DNA of 64,000 bases from Litsea cubeba (Eukaryota > Streptophyta > Magnoliopsida > Laurales > Lauraceae): positions 214,400 to 278,399 of the forward strand of contig WHSA01001271.1 in the NCBI GenBank assembly GCA_012931725.1, in the 5' to 3' direction. Position numbers and translations under genes: made by a program. Of this stretch, positions 37,501 to 50,100 are shown one piece after another (the first letter of the stretch is position 1; each line of letters opens with the position of its first letter). Below the pieces are notes generated by a model that saw only the letters and a list, made by a program, of their open reading frames with translations, did no database searches and had not been told where the DNA came from.

Positions 37501-40500
37501 GTAGAGTGACTCGTAGGAACTGCCGGCTCGCAAATAGGACTCTCGGTTAGAGAGTTACTAGCGAAAACACAAGATTCTCCAACACTTAGGCTCAAAAACG
37601 GCCCGCCGGCCGTAAAGTGTAACCGCCCCTCCAAAAATCAGAAACTGGGACGAGAACTTCGCTCGAGGGTAGACTGACTTGTAGGAATGGACGGCACGCG
37701 AAAAGGACTCCCGGTTAGAGAGTGACGAGCGAAAACATATGATTCTCCAAAACTTAGGCTTCAAAACGGCCCGCCGGGGGTCCGGAACGTGAAATGGCCC
37801 CTCCAAAATTCAAAAACAGGCACGAGCACTTCACTTGAGGGTAGAGTGATAGGTAAGAACTAACGGAACGCAAATAGGACTCCCGGTTAGAGAGTTACGA
37901 CCGAAAACATAGGATTTTCCAATCTCTTAGGCTCCAAAACGGCCCGCCGGGGGTCCGGAATGGGAAACAGCCCCTCCAAAAATTGGAAACCGGCACGGGC
38001 ACTTCGCTTGAGGGTAGAGTGACTCGTAGGAACTGACAGCTCGCAAAGAGGACTCCCGGTTAGAGAGTTACGAGCGAAAACACAAGAATCGCCAACACTT
38101 AGGCTCCAAAGCGGCCCGACGGGGGTCCAGAACGTGAAACGGCCCTTGCAAAATTGAAAACCGGCACGAGCACTTCGTTCGAGGGTAGAGTGACTCGTTG
38201 GAACTGACGGCATGCAAATAGCACTCCCGGCTAGAGAGTTACGAGTGAAATCATAGGATTCTCCAACACTTAGGCTCAAAAACGGCCCGCCCGGGTCCGA
38301 ACGGGAAACGGCCCCAACAAAAATCGAAAATCGGCACAAGCACTTCGCTCGAGGGTAGAGCGACTAGTAGGAACTAACGGCTCGTAAATAAGACTCCCGG
38401 TTAGAGAGTTACGAACGAAAACACAGGATTCTCCAACACTTAGGCTCCAAAACGGCCCGCCGGGGGTCCGGGACAGGAAACGGCCCCTCCAAAAATCGGA
38501 AACCGGCACGAGCACTTCGCTCGAGGGTAGAGTGACTCGTAGGAATTGACGGCTCTCAAAGAGGACTCACGGTTAGAGAGTTACGGGCGAAAACACTGGA
38601 TTTTCCAACACGTAGGCTCCAAAACGGACCGCCGGGGGTCCGGAACGGGAAACGGATCCTTCATAAATCGGAAACCGGCACGAGCACATTGTTCGAGGGT
38701 AGAGTGACTCGTAGGAAATGACGGCTCGCAAAGAGGACTCCCGGTTAGAGAGTTACGAGAGAAAACACAGGATTCTCTGACACTTAGGCTCCAAAACGGC
38801 CCCCCAGGGGTCCGGAATGGGAAATGCCCCCTCCAAAAATCAAAAACCGGCACGGGCACTTCGCTCGAGGGTAGTGTGACTCGTAGGAACTGACGGCTCG
38901 CAAAGAGTACTCCCGGTTAGAGAGTTACGAGCAAAAATACAGGATTCTCCAACACTTAGGCTCCAAAACGGCCCGCCGAGGGTCCGGAACGTGAAACGGC
39001 CCCTGCAAAAATCAACAACCGGCACGAGCACTTCGTTCGAGGGTAGAGTGACTCGTAGAACTGACTGCACGCAAATAGGACTCCCCATTAGAGAGTTACG
39101 AGGGAAAATATATGATTCTCCAACACTTAGGCTCCAAAACGGCCCGCAGGTCTCCAGAACGTGAAACGGCCCCTCCAAAAATCAGAAACCGATACGAGCA
39201 CATCGCTCGAGGGTAGAGTGACTCGTAAGAACTGACAGCACACAAATAGGAATTCCGGTTAGAGAGTTACGATCGAAAACATAAGATTTTCCAACACTTG
39301 GGCTCCCAAACGGCCCGCCGGGGTCCGGAACAGGAAACGGGCACTTCGTAAATCGAAAACCAGCACGAGCACTTCGCTCGAGGGTAGAGTGACTCGTAGG
39401 AACTGTCAGCTCGCAAATAGGACTCCCGGTTAGAGAGTTACGAGCGAAAACATAAGATTCTCCAACACCTAGAATGGGAAACGGAACCTCCATAAATCGG
39501 AAACCGGCACGAGCACTTTGCTCGAGGGTAGAATGACTCGTAGGAACTGACGGCTCGCAAAGTGGACTCCCGGTTAGAGAGTTACGAGCGAAAACACAGG
39601 ATTCTCCAACACTTTGGCTCCAAAACGACCCGCCGGGGGTCCGGAACGTGAAACGGCCCCTGCAAAAATTGAAAATCGGCACAAGCACTTCGTTCGAGGG
39701 TAGAGTGACTCGTAGGAACTGACTGCACGCAAATAGAACTCCCCGTTACAGAGTTGCTAGGGAAAAAATATGATTCTCCAACACTTAGGCTCCAAAACGG
39801 CCCGCCAGGTGTCCGGAACGTGAAACGGCCCCTCCAAAAATCAGAAACCGGTACAAGCGAGGGTAGAGTGACTCGTAGGAACTGCCAGCTCGCAAATAGG
39901 ACTCCCAGTTAGTGAGTTATGAGCGAAAACATAAGATTCTCCAATGCTTAGAATGGGAAACGGATCCTCCATAGATCAGAAACTGGCATGAGCACTTTGC
40001 TCGAGGGTAGAGTGACTCGAAGGAACTGACGGCTCGCAAAGAGGACTCCCGGTTAGAGAGTTACGAGCGAAAAGACAGGAATGTCCAACAATTAGGCTCC
40101 AAAATGGCCCGCCGGGGTTCGGAACATGAAACGGCTCCTATAAAAATCAAAAACCCACACGAGCACTTCGTTCGAGGGTAGAGTGACTCGCAGGAACTGA
40201 CTGCACGCAAATAGAACTACCCGTTAGAGAGTTACGAGGGAAAATATATGATTCTCCATCTCTTAGGCCCCAAAACGGCCCGCCAGGTGTCCAGAACGTG
40301 AAACGGCCCCTCCAAAAATTGAAAACCAGTACGAGCACTTCGTTCGAGGGTAGAGTGACTCATAGGAACTGACAGCACACAAATAGGACTCCCGGTTAGA
40401 GAGTTACGACCGAAAATATAGGATTTTCCAACACTTAGGCTCCAAAACGGCCCGCCGGGGTCCGGAACTGAAAACGGCCCCTACAAAAATCGAAAACCGA

Positions 40501-43500
40501 TACGAGCACTTCGCTCGAGGGTAGAGTGACTAGTTGGAACTGTCAGTTCGCAAATAGGACTCCCGGTTAGTGAGTTACGACCGAAAACATAGGATTTTCC
40601 AGAACTTAGGCTCCAAAAAGGCCCGCCGGGGGTCTGGAACCGGAAACGACCCCTCCAAAAATTGAAATCCAGCACGAGCACTTCGCTCGCGTGGGTAGAG
40701 TGACTCGTAGGAACTGGTGGCACGTAAATAGGACTCCCGGTTAGAGAGTTACGAGTGAAATCATAGGATTCTCCAATACTTAGGCTCCAAAATGGCCCGC
40801 CAGGGGTCCGGAACGGGAAACGGCCCCAACAAAAATCGAAAACCGGCACGAGCAGTTCGCTCGAGCGTAGAGTGACTCATAGGAACTGCCAGCTCGCAAA
40901 TAAGACTCCCGGTTAGAGAGTTACTAGCGAAAACATAAGATTCTCCAACACTTAGGCTCCAAAACGGCCCGCCGGGGTCCAGAATTAGAAATCGCCCCTC
41001 CGAAAATCAGAAACCGGCACGGGCACTTCGCTCGAGGATAGAGTGACTCGTAGGAACTGACGGCACGCGAAAAGGACTCCCGGTTAGAGAGTTATGAGCG
41101 AAAACATATGATTCTCCAACACTTTGGCTCCAAAACGGCCCGCCGAGGGTATGGAACGTGAAACGGCCCCTCCAAAAATCGGAAACCGGCATGAGCACTT
41201 CGCTTGAGGGTAGAGTGACTCGTAAGAACTAACGACATGCAAACAGGACTCCCGGTTAGAGAGTTACGACCGAAAACATAGGATTTTGCAACTCTTAGGC
41301 TCCAAAACGGCCCGCCTGGGGTTCGGAATGGGAAACGGCCCCTCCAAAAATTGGAAACCAGCACAGGCACTTCGTTTGTGGGTAGAGTGACTCGTAGGAA
41401 CTGACAGCTCGCAAAGAGGACTCCCGGTTAGAGAGTTACGAGCGAAAACACAAGAATCTCCAACACTTAGGCTCCAAAACGGCCCGCCGGGGGTCCAGAA
41501 CATGAAACGGCCCCTACAAAAATTGAAAACCGGCACGAGCACTTCGTTCGAGGGTAGAGCGACTCGTTGGAACTGACTGCACGCAAAAGGACTCCCGGTT
41601 AGAGAGTTACGAGCGAAAATATATGATTCTCCAACACTTAGGCTCCAAAACGGCCCGACAGGTGTCCGGAACATGAAACGGCCCCTCCAAAAATCGGAAA
41701 CCGGTACGAGCACTTCGCTCGAGGGTAGAGTGACTCGTAAGAACTGACGGCAAGCAAATAGGACTCCCGGTTAGAGAGTTACGAGCGAAAACATATGACT
41801 CCTTAACACTTAGGCTCCAAAACGGCCCGCCGGGGTCCCGAACTAGAAACGGCCCTTTCAAAAATCAAAAACCGGCACGGGCACTGTGCTCGAGGGCAGA
41901 GTGACTCGTAGGAACTGACGACTCGCAAAGAGGACTCCCGGTTAGAGGGTTACGAGTGAAAACATAGGATTCTCCAACACTTAGGCTCCAAAACGGCCCG
42001 CCAGGGGTCCGGAACGAGAAACGCCCCCTCCAAAAATCAAAAACCGCCACGGGCACTTTGCTCGAGGGTAGCGTGACTCGTAAGAACTGACGCCTCGCAA
42101 AGAGGACTCCCGGTTAGAGAGTTACGACCGAAAATACACGATTCTCCAACACTTAGGCTCCAAAATGACCCGCCGGGGGTCTGGAACGTGAAACGGCCCC
42201 TGCAAAAATTGAAATCCGGCACGGGCACTTCGCTCGAGGATAGAGTGACTCGTAGGAACTGCCAGCTCGCAAATAGGACTCCCGGTTAGTGAGTTACGAG
42301 CGAAAACATAGGATTCTCCAACACTTAGGCTCCAAAACGGCCCGCCGGGGTTCCGGAACGGGAAACGCCCCCTCCATAAATCGAAAACTGGAACGGGCAC
42401 TTTGCTCGAGGGTACAGTGACTCGTAGGAACAGACGGCTCGCAAACAGGACTCTCGGTTAGAGAGTTACGAGCGAAAACACAGGATTCTCCAACACTTAG
42501 GCTCCAAAACAGCCCGCCGGGGGTCCGGAATGGGAAACGCCCCCTCCAAAGATCAGAAACCGGTACGGGTACTTCGCTCGAGGGTAGAGTGACTCGTAGG
42601 AACTGACGGCTCACAAAGAGGACTCCCGGTTAGAGAGTTACGAGCAAAAACACAGGATTGTCCAACACTTAGGCTCCAAAACGACCCGCCGGGGATCCGG
42701 AACGTGAAACGGCCCCTGCAAAAATCGAAAACAGGCACGAGCACTTCGTTCGAGGGAAGAGTGACTCCTAGGAACTGACTGCACGCAAATTGGACTCCCC
42801 GTTAGAGAGTTACAAGGGAAAATATATGATTCTCCAACACATAGGCTCCAAAACGGCCCGCCAGGTGTCCGGAACGTGAAACGGCCCCTCTTAAAATCGG
42901 AAACCGGTACGAGCACTTCGCTCAAGGGTAGAGTAACTCGTAGGAACTGACAGCTCGCAAATAGGACTCCAGGTTAGAGAGTTACGACCGAAAACATAGG
43001 ATTTTCCAACACTTAGGCTCCAAAACGGCCCGTCGGGGTCCGGAACGGGAAACGGCCCCTACAAAAATCAGGAAAGCCGCATGAGCACTTCGCTCGAGGG
43101 TAGAGTGACTTGTAGGAACTGCCAGCTCACAATTAGGACTCCCGGTTAAAGAGTTACGAGCGAAATACAGGATTCTCCAACACTTGGGCTCCAAAACGGC
43201 CCGCCAGGGGTCCGGAATGGGAAACGGCCCCAATAAAAATCAGAAACCGGCACGAGCACTTCGCTCGAGGGTAGAGTGACTCGTAGGAACTGCCGGCTCG
43301 CAAATAGGACTCCCAGTTACAGAGTTACTAGCAAAAATAAAAGATTCTCCAACACTTAGGCTCCAAAACGGCCCGTCGGGGTCCGAAATGTGAAACCGCC
43401 CCTCCAAAAATCAGAAATTGGCACGAGCACATCGCTCGAGGGTAGACTGACTCGTAGGAACTAACGGCACGCAAATATGACTCCCGGTAAGAGAGTTACG

Positions 43501-45608
43501 ACCGAAAACATAGGATTTTCCAACTCTTATGCTCCAAAACGGCCCGCCGGGGATCCGGAATTGGAAACGGCCCCTACGAAATTTGGAAACTGGCACGAGC
43601 ACTTCGTTTGAGGGTAGAGTGACTCGTAGGAACTGACGGCTCGCAAAGAGGACTCCCGGTTAGACAGTTATGGGCGAAAACACAAGAATCTCAAACACTT
43701 AGGCTCCAAAACGGCCCGTCGGGGGTCCAGAACGTGTAACAGCCCCTGCAAAAATTGAAAACAAGCACGATCACTTCGTTCGAGGGTGGAGTGACTCGTT
43801 GGAACTGACGGCACGCAAATAGCACTCCCGGCTAGAGAGTTACGAGTGAAATCATAGGATTCTCCAACACTTAGGCTCCAAAACGTCCCGCCCAGGGTTC
43901 GGAACGGGAAACGGCCCCAACAAAAATCGAAAACTGGCACGAGCACTTCGCTCGAGGGTAGAGTGACTAGTAGGAACTGATGGCTTGCAAATAGGACTCC
44001 CGGTTAGAGAGTTACGAACGAAAACACAGGATTCTCCAACACTTAGGCTCCAAAACGGCCCGCCGGGGGTCCAGGACGGGAAACGGCCCCTCCAGAAATT
44101 GGAAACCGGCACGAGTACTTCGCTCGAGGGTAGAGTGACTCGTAGGAATTGATGGCTCTCAAAGAGGACTCCTAGTTAGAGAGTTACGGGTGAAAACACT
44201 GGATTTTCCAACACTTAGGCTCCAAAACAGCCCGCCGGGGGTCCGGAACGGGAAACGGACCCTTCATAAATCGGAAACCGGCACGAGCACTTTGCTCGAG
44301 GGTAGAGTGACTCGTAGGAACTGACGGCTACCAAAGAGGACTCCCGGTTAGAGAGTTACGAGAGAAAATAAAGGATTCTCCAACACTTAGGCTCCAAAAC
44401 GGCCCGCCAGGGGTCCGAAACTGGGAAACGCCACCTCCAAAGATCGAAAACCGGCACGGGCACTTCGCTCGAGGGTAGTGTGACTCGTAGGAACTGACGG
44501 CTCAAAATAGGACTCCTGGTTAGAGAGTTACGAGCGAAAATACAGGATTCTCCAACAGTTACGCTCCAACACGGCCCGACGGGGGTCCGGAATGTGAAAC
44601 GGCCCCTGCAAAAATCAAAAACCGGCACGAGCACTTCGTTCGAGGGTAGAGTGACTCGTAGGAACTGACTGCACGCAAATAGGACTCCCCGTTAGAGAAA
44701 TACGAGGGAAAATATATGATTCTCCAACACTTTGGCTCCAAAACGGCCCGCCAGGTGTCCGGAACGTGAAACGGCCCCTCCAAAAATCGGAAAACCGATA
44801 CGAGCACATCGCTCGAGGGTAGAGTGACTCGTAAGAACTGACAGCACGCAAATAGGACTCCCGGTTAGAGAGTTACGACCGAAAACATAGGATTTTCCAA
44901 CACTTGGGCTCCAAAACGGCCCGCCGGGATCCGAACGGGAAACAGGCCCATACAAAAATCGGAAACCGGCACGAGCACTTCGCTCGAGGGTAGAGTGACT
45001 CATAGGAACTGCCAGCTCGCAAATAGGACTCCCGGTTAGAGAGTTACGAGCGAAAACATAAGATTCTCCAACACTTAGAATGGGAAACGGATCCTCCATA
45101 AATCGGAGACCGGCACGAGCACTTTGCTCGAAGGTAGAATGACTCGTAGGAACTGACGGCTCGCAAACAGGACTCCCGGTTAGAGAGTTACGAGCGAAAA
45201 CTCCGGATTCTCGAACACTTAGGCTCCAAAACGACCCGCCGGGGGTCCGGAACGTGAAACGGCCCCTAGAAAAATCGAAAATCAGCACAACCACTTCGTT
45301 CGAGGGGAGAGTGACTCGTAGGAACTGACTGCACGCAAATAGGACTCCCCGTTAGAGAGTTACAAGGGAAAATATATGATTCTCCGAAACTTAGGCTCCA
45401 AAACGGCCCGCCAGGTGTCCGGAACGTGAAACGGCCCCTCCAAAAATCAGAAACCGGTACGAGCACTTCGCTCGAGGGTAGAGTAACTCGTAGGAACTGC
45501 CAGCTCGCAAATAGGACTCCCGGTTAGAGAGTTATGAGCGAAAACATAAGATTCTCCAACACTTAGAATGGGAAACGGATCCTCCATAAATCGGAAACCG
45601 GCACGAGA

Positions 45609-45725
45609 GGACTTATGCAGCCTGCAAACTCTTTGCACTTGGTTATTAGCTATAAAACTGTCTAGTTGCATCATATAGATGTCTTCCTCAAGATTGCCGT
45701 CTTGAGATGCTGTCTTGACATCCAT
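45609..45725 (-). pseudogene. Copia reverse transcriptase fragment
   Basis: The minus-strand translation gives MDVKTASQDGNLEEDIYMMQ followed by VCRLHKS, the well-known copia reverse-transcriptase block that precedes the catalytic YVDD box (FLNG appears here as SQDG). Homology stops after the KS codons, where satellite sequence takes over in mid-domain. The YVDD motif and RNase H are absent. Confidence 0.85.
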
Positions 45726-47383
45726 TTGCCAAATTTAGTCACCGAGATGAACCGCAATGGATAAGAGTATCCGGATGGAACTCTTCCATCTGGCTCTCCT
45801 TTTCTCTTATAGACTCACTTACACCCAATAGGTTTGCTATTAGCAGGCAAGTCCATAAGTATCCAGACCTGATTAGAGTACAAAGACTCCACTTCAGCTT
45901 TCATAGCATCTAGCCAACGTCCCGAAACTATGTCATTAACTACTTTATCATAGTTATAGGGATCTTGTTCCGGTAACACCGGGATTGCCTTGTAAGACTT
46001 TCCTTAGACCGAGAACTTGTCAAGGGTCCTAACAATACTCCCACTATGACAAGGCACTGGCGTAACTACTGGGTCTATTATGAGCGGATTTTCTTAAAGT
46101 TTGGTTATTCTTGGATTTGAAATTGATCTCTCTTGAATTTCTTCCAAGATAACCATTTCTAAAGATTTCCAGTTAATCTTATAATCTCCCTCCAGAAAAC
46201 CGCATTAGTGTTGCCAAGCACTTTCTGGTCTCTGGGATTATAGAGCAACCAACCTTTAGTTCCTTTTTGGGATAGAATATAAACATATATACTTCCGACT
46301 TCGATTCCAACTAACCCGTCTTATCCTTCAGCACGTGTGCCGGACAACCCTGAAAACGTTGTAGACTAGGCTTTCGCCCTGTCCATAACTCCCTGGGAGT
46401 CTCAAGTATAGACTTTGATGGAATGAGGTTTAGTATATATATTTCAGTTTCCATATCCCAAAATATAGGTAATCCGTAGAAACTCAATCATAGATTTGAT
46501 CATATCTAAAAGAGTCTTGTTCCTTCTTTCTACTACTCCGTTCTGTTGAGGCAAACCAGGAGCAGACTACTGGGATTAAATCCCATTTTCTGATAAGTAT
46601 CCCATAAAATTAGCGGAGAGATATTCGCCTCATCGATCTCATCGAAGAGTATTTATACTTTTACCTAATTGTTTTTCCGCTTCCGCTCGAAACTCTTTGA
46701 ACTATTCAAAAAATCTCGGACTTGCGGTGCATAAGGTATATGTATCCATATCTCGAGTAATCATCGGTGAAAGTGATGAAATACCCTTATCAATCTCTCA
46801 CTCTAATATTATAGGTCCATACACATCAGTATATACTATCTCCAATAAATCTTTGGCCCTACTGCCCTTAGATGAATAAGGGTCTTTTGGTCATTTTGCT
46901 TTCCAGACGGGATTTGCAGACAGGCATTAATTCTACCACCAATGAAGGCAAGATTCCATCTTTCACTAGCCTGTCAATCCTGTTTAGGTTTATATGACCT
47001 AGCCTCTTGGGTGCCAAAGGTTTGTTGGATTAGATGAAGGTAACTACCTCTTAATGATGGTCTATTATTAACATCAGTGTCATGTATCTCATACATTGTG
47101 GGAGTTAACAAATAAAGTCATTGATTACCTTGTCAGAATATATAAGAGTACTGCTCCTCTTTAAGACAATTTAATTACCAAAAGTAACAGAATAACTCTT
47201 ATTCATCATACTAGAAATTAAAATCCTGTCTTAAAATGGTACATATAATGTATCTGACAGAATCAACTTAATATCTGAAAGCAACTAAGTTACCACTCCT
47301 ACTGACACTGCTTCTGCCTTGGCTTCCGATCCCAGGTTAATACTGATTTCCCTATCATTAATCCTCCTGGTTACCTATAACTC
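45726..47383 (-). pseudogene. Copia integrase and connection region, decayed
   Basis: The minus strand shows a degraded integrase. DRLVKDGILPSLVVELMPVC near 46980-46920 matches the pre-integrase zinc region. GVVERRNKTLLDMIKSMIE near 46550-46490 matches the C-terminal part of the catalytic core, where the last acidic residue sits. Stop codons and frame changes interrupt it throughout, and no frame stays open for more than about 60 codons. Integrase would insert the cDNA copy of the element; this one cannot function. Confidence 0.75.
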
Positions 47384-48305
47384 CTACAACATATTACTGA
47401 TGTAATTAGTTGCACCGAAGTCTACAAACCAAGATTCTGAAATACTAGTTGCAAAACTAACTTCGGAAATAAGTGACTCAATCATACCTGAGGTCTTTTC
47501 CTTTGACAGAAATCGTGGACAATTCCTCTTCCAATGTCCTGTCATACCACAGTGGAAACAGTTTCCCTTTGCTCCCGTATCCTTGACCTTGGCCACACCA
47601 CTAGTGGAACCATACTCCACCTTAGGACCTTTGATGACTGATTTCTTCTTGCTATCATGGTCTTTGCCTTTCGGCTTAGACTTAGCAAATGACTTTTCTG
47701 TCATGAGGGCAGTTGGTCTTTTCTTCATGATTTCCTCAAACACTACCAGCTGGCGAGACAGCTCAGCTATGGTCATTTCTAATTTATTATAATTGATCTT
47801 GAAATGTTTGAATGAGTCCGGTAGTGATTGAATGATCATGTCGATCTGCGATTCTCCCCAGTACATCTAACTCATTCAAAGCCAACTTCATTTTTAACAA
47901 ATGTTTTTGTACTGGGGTTCCCTCAGCCATTTTTGTCTCCATCAGCACTTTTATAGCAGCCTGCCTAGCAGGCCTGACCTGTTCTGCAAACATCTCCTTT
48001 AAGTTTGATATAATATCGTATGCTGACTTATAGGATTGATGTCGTTCTTGCAAAACAGTAGACATGGATGCCTGAATAAAACATCTGGCCATCTCATTGT
48101 CTTTGGTCCACTTGGTGTAAAAGTTTTTCACAATCTGTGGTGCATCAGGCTCAGGCTCAGGAAGGGAGGGTATAATAAGGACATATTTGCATCTTGAAGC
48201 TGTCAAAATAATATCTAGGTTCCTTTTCCAGTCTACATAGTTGGATCCCATCAACTTGTTCTAGTTGAGGATGGTCGCAAGTGGATTAAAAGTATTTGAA
48301 TTCAC
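47384..48305 (-). pseudogene. Copia gag and protease start
   Basis: On the minus strand, gag begins near 48305 with a degraded N-terminus (NPLATILN then a stop), followed by MGSNYVDWKRNLDIILTASR. A frameshift near 47860-47790 separates this 155-codon stretch from a second one of 160 codons. The second contains a CCHC zinc knuckle (CFHCGMTGHWKRNC, about 47563-47522) that packages RNA, and then the aspartic protease site SWFVDFGATNYI near 47430-47400. The protease site normally reads DSGA; here serine is replaced by phenylalanine, so it would be inactive even with the frame repaired. The next codons hit a stop. Confidence 0.85.
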
Positions 48306-50100
48306 ATTCAATGAAAGAATATAAATGACATTAGGGTTTAGTATTCTACCAAATTCATATGGGAATCCTCATAAGCACTAAATTTAGAATACATCGGAAT
48401 CTCAATCCCTTAGGGCATGCCTCCTAGGGAGTGCGAATGTCCTTGGATTGGTGCGGATCATAGTTCGTCAAAATTGGAATTAAGACTAACTATCCATGAT
48501 CCCATCATTCATTATCATCTAGGTATCTCATACCAAATAATGTATGACTCCCGATTAACTTTGGTTTCTAAAATACATGAGGCAAATCCTAGGGGATACT
48601 ACATCATTATTTTAGTTAACTGTGACCCACCAACTAGCATTGCATGACAACCGTTGTGGGCAGCTCCTCCTAGGGGAGTAAGCCCCCACCCCGTCTCACT
48701 AACACTATCCATAGGAGATCCATATCTAGTAACCAGACAAGTAAAAGCCCTCCGAAGGGACGGCCACACTCTTGGTGGCGCGAGGCTAACACTTTCCTTA
48801 CAATGGACCTATGGTGGAAAACCATGGGGATTTCTCAATTTAAATGCCCCAATCCCACTTAATATTTTAGAATTGAGGATTTCCTTTTAAGGTATTAGGG
48901 CCCACATATATAAATATATGAATCATCAAATCATCTCATGATATGATCTAAGATTGGTTCCAAGTCAAGTTATTTTAAGGAAAGTTCAGTTTCTTAAATT
49001 AGTGTTACCAATGAGTCCATCTCATGGGTCATCACAATAATTAGAACTCTTTCCAAAAATTAATTTGATTTGACCAATATTAGTAACTTGCTATGTTTGG
49101 ATCAGATTTGAAAACATTCTAAATAAAGCATTTAACTATAAATAGAAAATGCTAAAAATTAGAAACTAGTCCCCTCATCCACATTTTCCAAGCGGAATAC
49201 ACTTCTTGGACTTCTAAACTTTCCAAAAATTTGGAATTCCTCAAACTCTTTGGGAAACTCCAAAATACCTTTGGTAATCTTCAAACTCTTTGATTAGGAG
49301 TCCAGCTTCACTTTCCTTCTTCGTCTAGACATTGCCAGAATTTACAAATTTAGAAAATTACACAAACTCCCATGTCTCTACGATGAGACTTACATGATAA
49401 TCTATTAATGGAAATAAAAGGCTCATAGGGAATTTCACCATGCCTTGCCCTAAACCGGGAAACCAAGGAAACCACGATGCCCTTTACAACTTGTCAAAAA
49501 TAAACATTCATCCATAAAGAAAGAAAAAAACTTGTGGGCCATATGGAGAGGACATGATAACCTGTATTTTAGTATCTCATACTAGCAAAGCAACTCACTA
49601 AACCATGTTACTAAACAACAATGGAACGACAAGATGCCAAAAATTGCCACTATTATAATTCATTGCGCTACGCAGAGGGGGTCCGGGGGTGTCCCCCGGC
49701 GGGGTTCGAGCTGCCCGGTCAGCTTGCGGGGACCCGGGGGCAACGCTCCCGAACAAAAATAAAAACTGCGATCTGCTGTGTCAGTGTCTTCGGTCGACGG
49801 ACCAGAGGGTTCGGTCGACCGACCTCGGTGTCTTCGGTCGACCGACCTGACGGAAATCTGCAGGTTGGGTTTTTCTATTTCTTGTCCAAACATCTCCAGA
49901 ACTCTTCTGAAGACTCCCAATGACTTCCTACCATAATTCCATCATTGTTAAACCCTTTTGTGACTATCCAAAACATGGATTCACTAATTATCCAAGCAAA
50001 ACCATCAAACTGATCCGTACATAGCCTTGATCTATCCTCTTCGCATCTCATGCAAAGATTAGATCAAGCTTACTGAGCTAACATGATAAGAGATAAGGTA
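48306..50100 (-). other. Leader of the minus-strand copia element, with a GC-rich palindromic island
   Basis: This stretch between the primer site and gag has no recognisable protein. Most is AT-rich. A sharp GC-rich island at about 49665-49860 contains runs of g and c (for example gggggtccgggggtgtcccc) and three near-copies of a motif centred on the palindrome cggtcgaccg (around 49790, 49811 and 49834). The reading frames on both strands across the island are a by-product of its GC content and are not called as genes. Confidence 0.6.

Larger units (their letters stand above)
7542..45608. repeat. 172-bp satellite array, main segment
   Basis: About 38 kb of head-to-tail 172-bp monomers, on the order of 220 copies, continue the left segment in the same orientation. 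A near-consensus monomer can be read at 33130-33301. The first five bases are the right target copy of the solo LTR. Single monomers diverge from one another by roughly 10-20% by eye, while multi-monomer blocks repeat far more faithfully, so the array grew by duplicating long blocks rather than single monomers. A 144-bp monomer variant (28 bp missing between cactta and gaatggg) recurs through the segment. The array stops in mid-monomer after ggcacgag at 45608, where copia reverse-transcriptase sequence begins. No gene, rRNA or tRNA is visible within it. Confidence 0.97.

Noticed and set aside
1308..45466. Dozens of similar minus-strand reading frames of 60-200 codons (ending ..ARAGF or ..WRILCFRS)
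   Set aside because: They follow the satellite monomer. Since 172 is not a multiple of 3, each one reads successive monomers in different frames and stops at fixed monomer positions. There is no domain, no start context and no codon constraint.
1289..45608. CRISPR-like array
   Set aside because: Repeats are contiguous with no unique spacers, the unit is 172 bp, and the DNA is plant nuclear.
1289..45608. CENP-B box in the monomer (near cttcgctcgagggtaga)
   Set aside because: The ttcg and the following a are in place, but the required cggg at the end is gtag, so the core is not met; no match was seen on the other strand.
1289..45608. rDNA spacer or 5S rRNA repeat
   Set aside because: No 5S, 18S or 25S gene sequence or polymerase III internal box was recognised in or beside the array.
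46697..46879. Plus-strand 60-codon reading frame in the copia remnant
   Set aside because: It is antisense to recognisable integrase remnants on the minus strand.
49621..49923. Overlapping plus- and minus-strand reading frames across the GC-rich island
   Set aside because: They exist on both strands because GC-rich sequence lacks stops; the translations are low-complexity and unlike known proteins.
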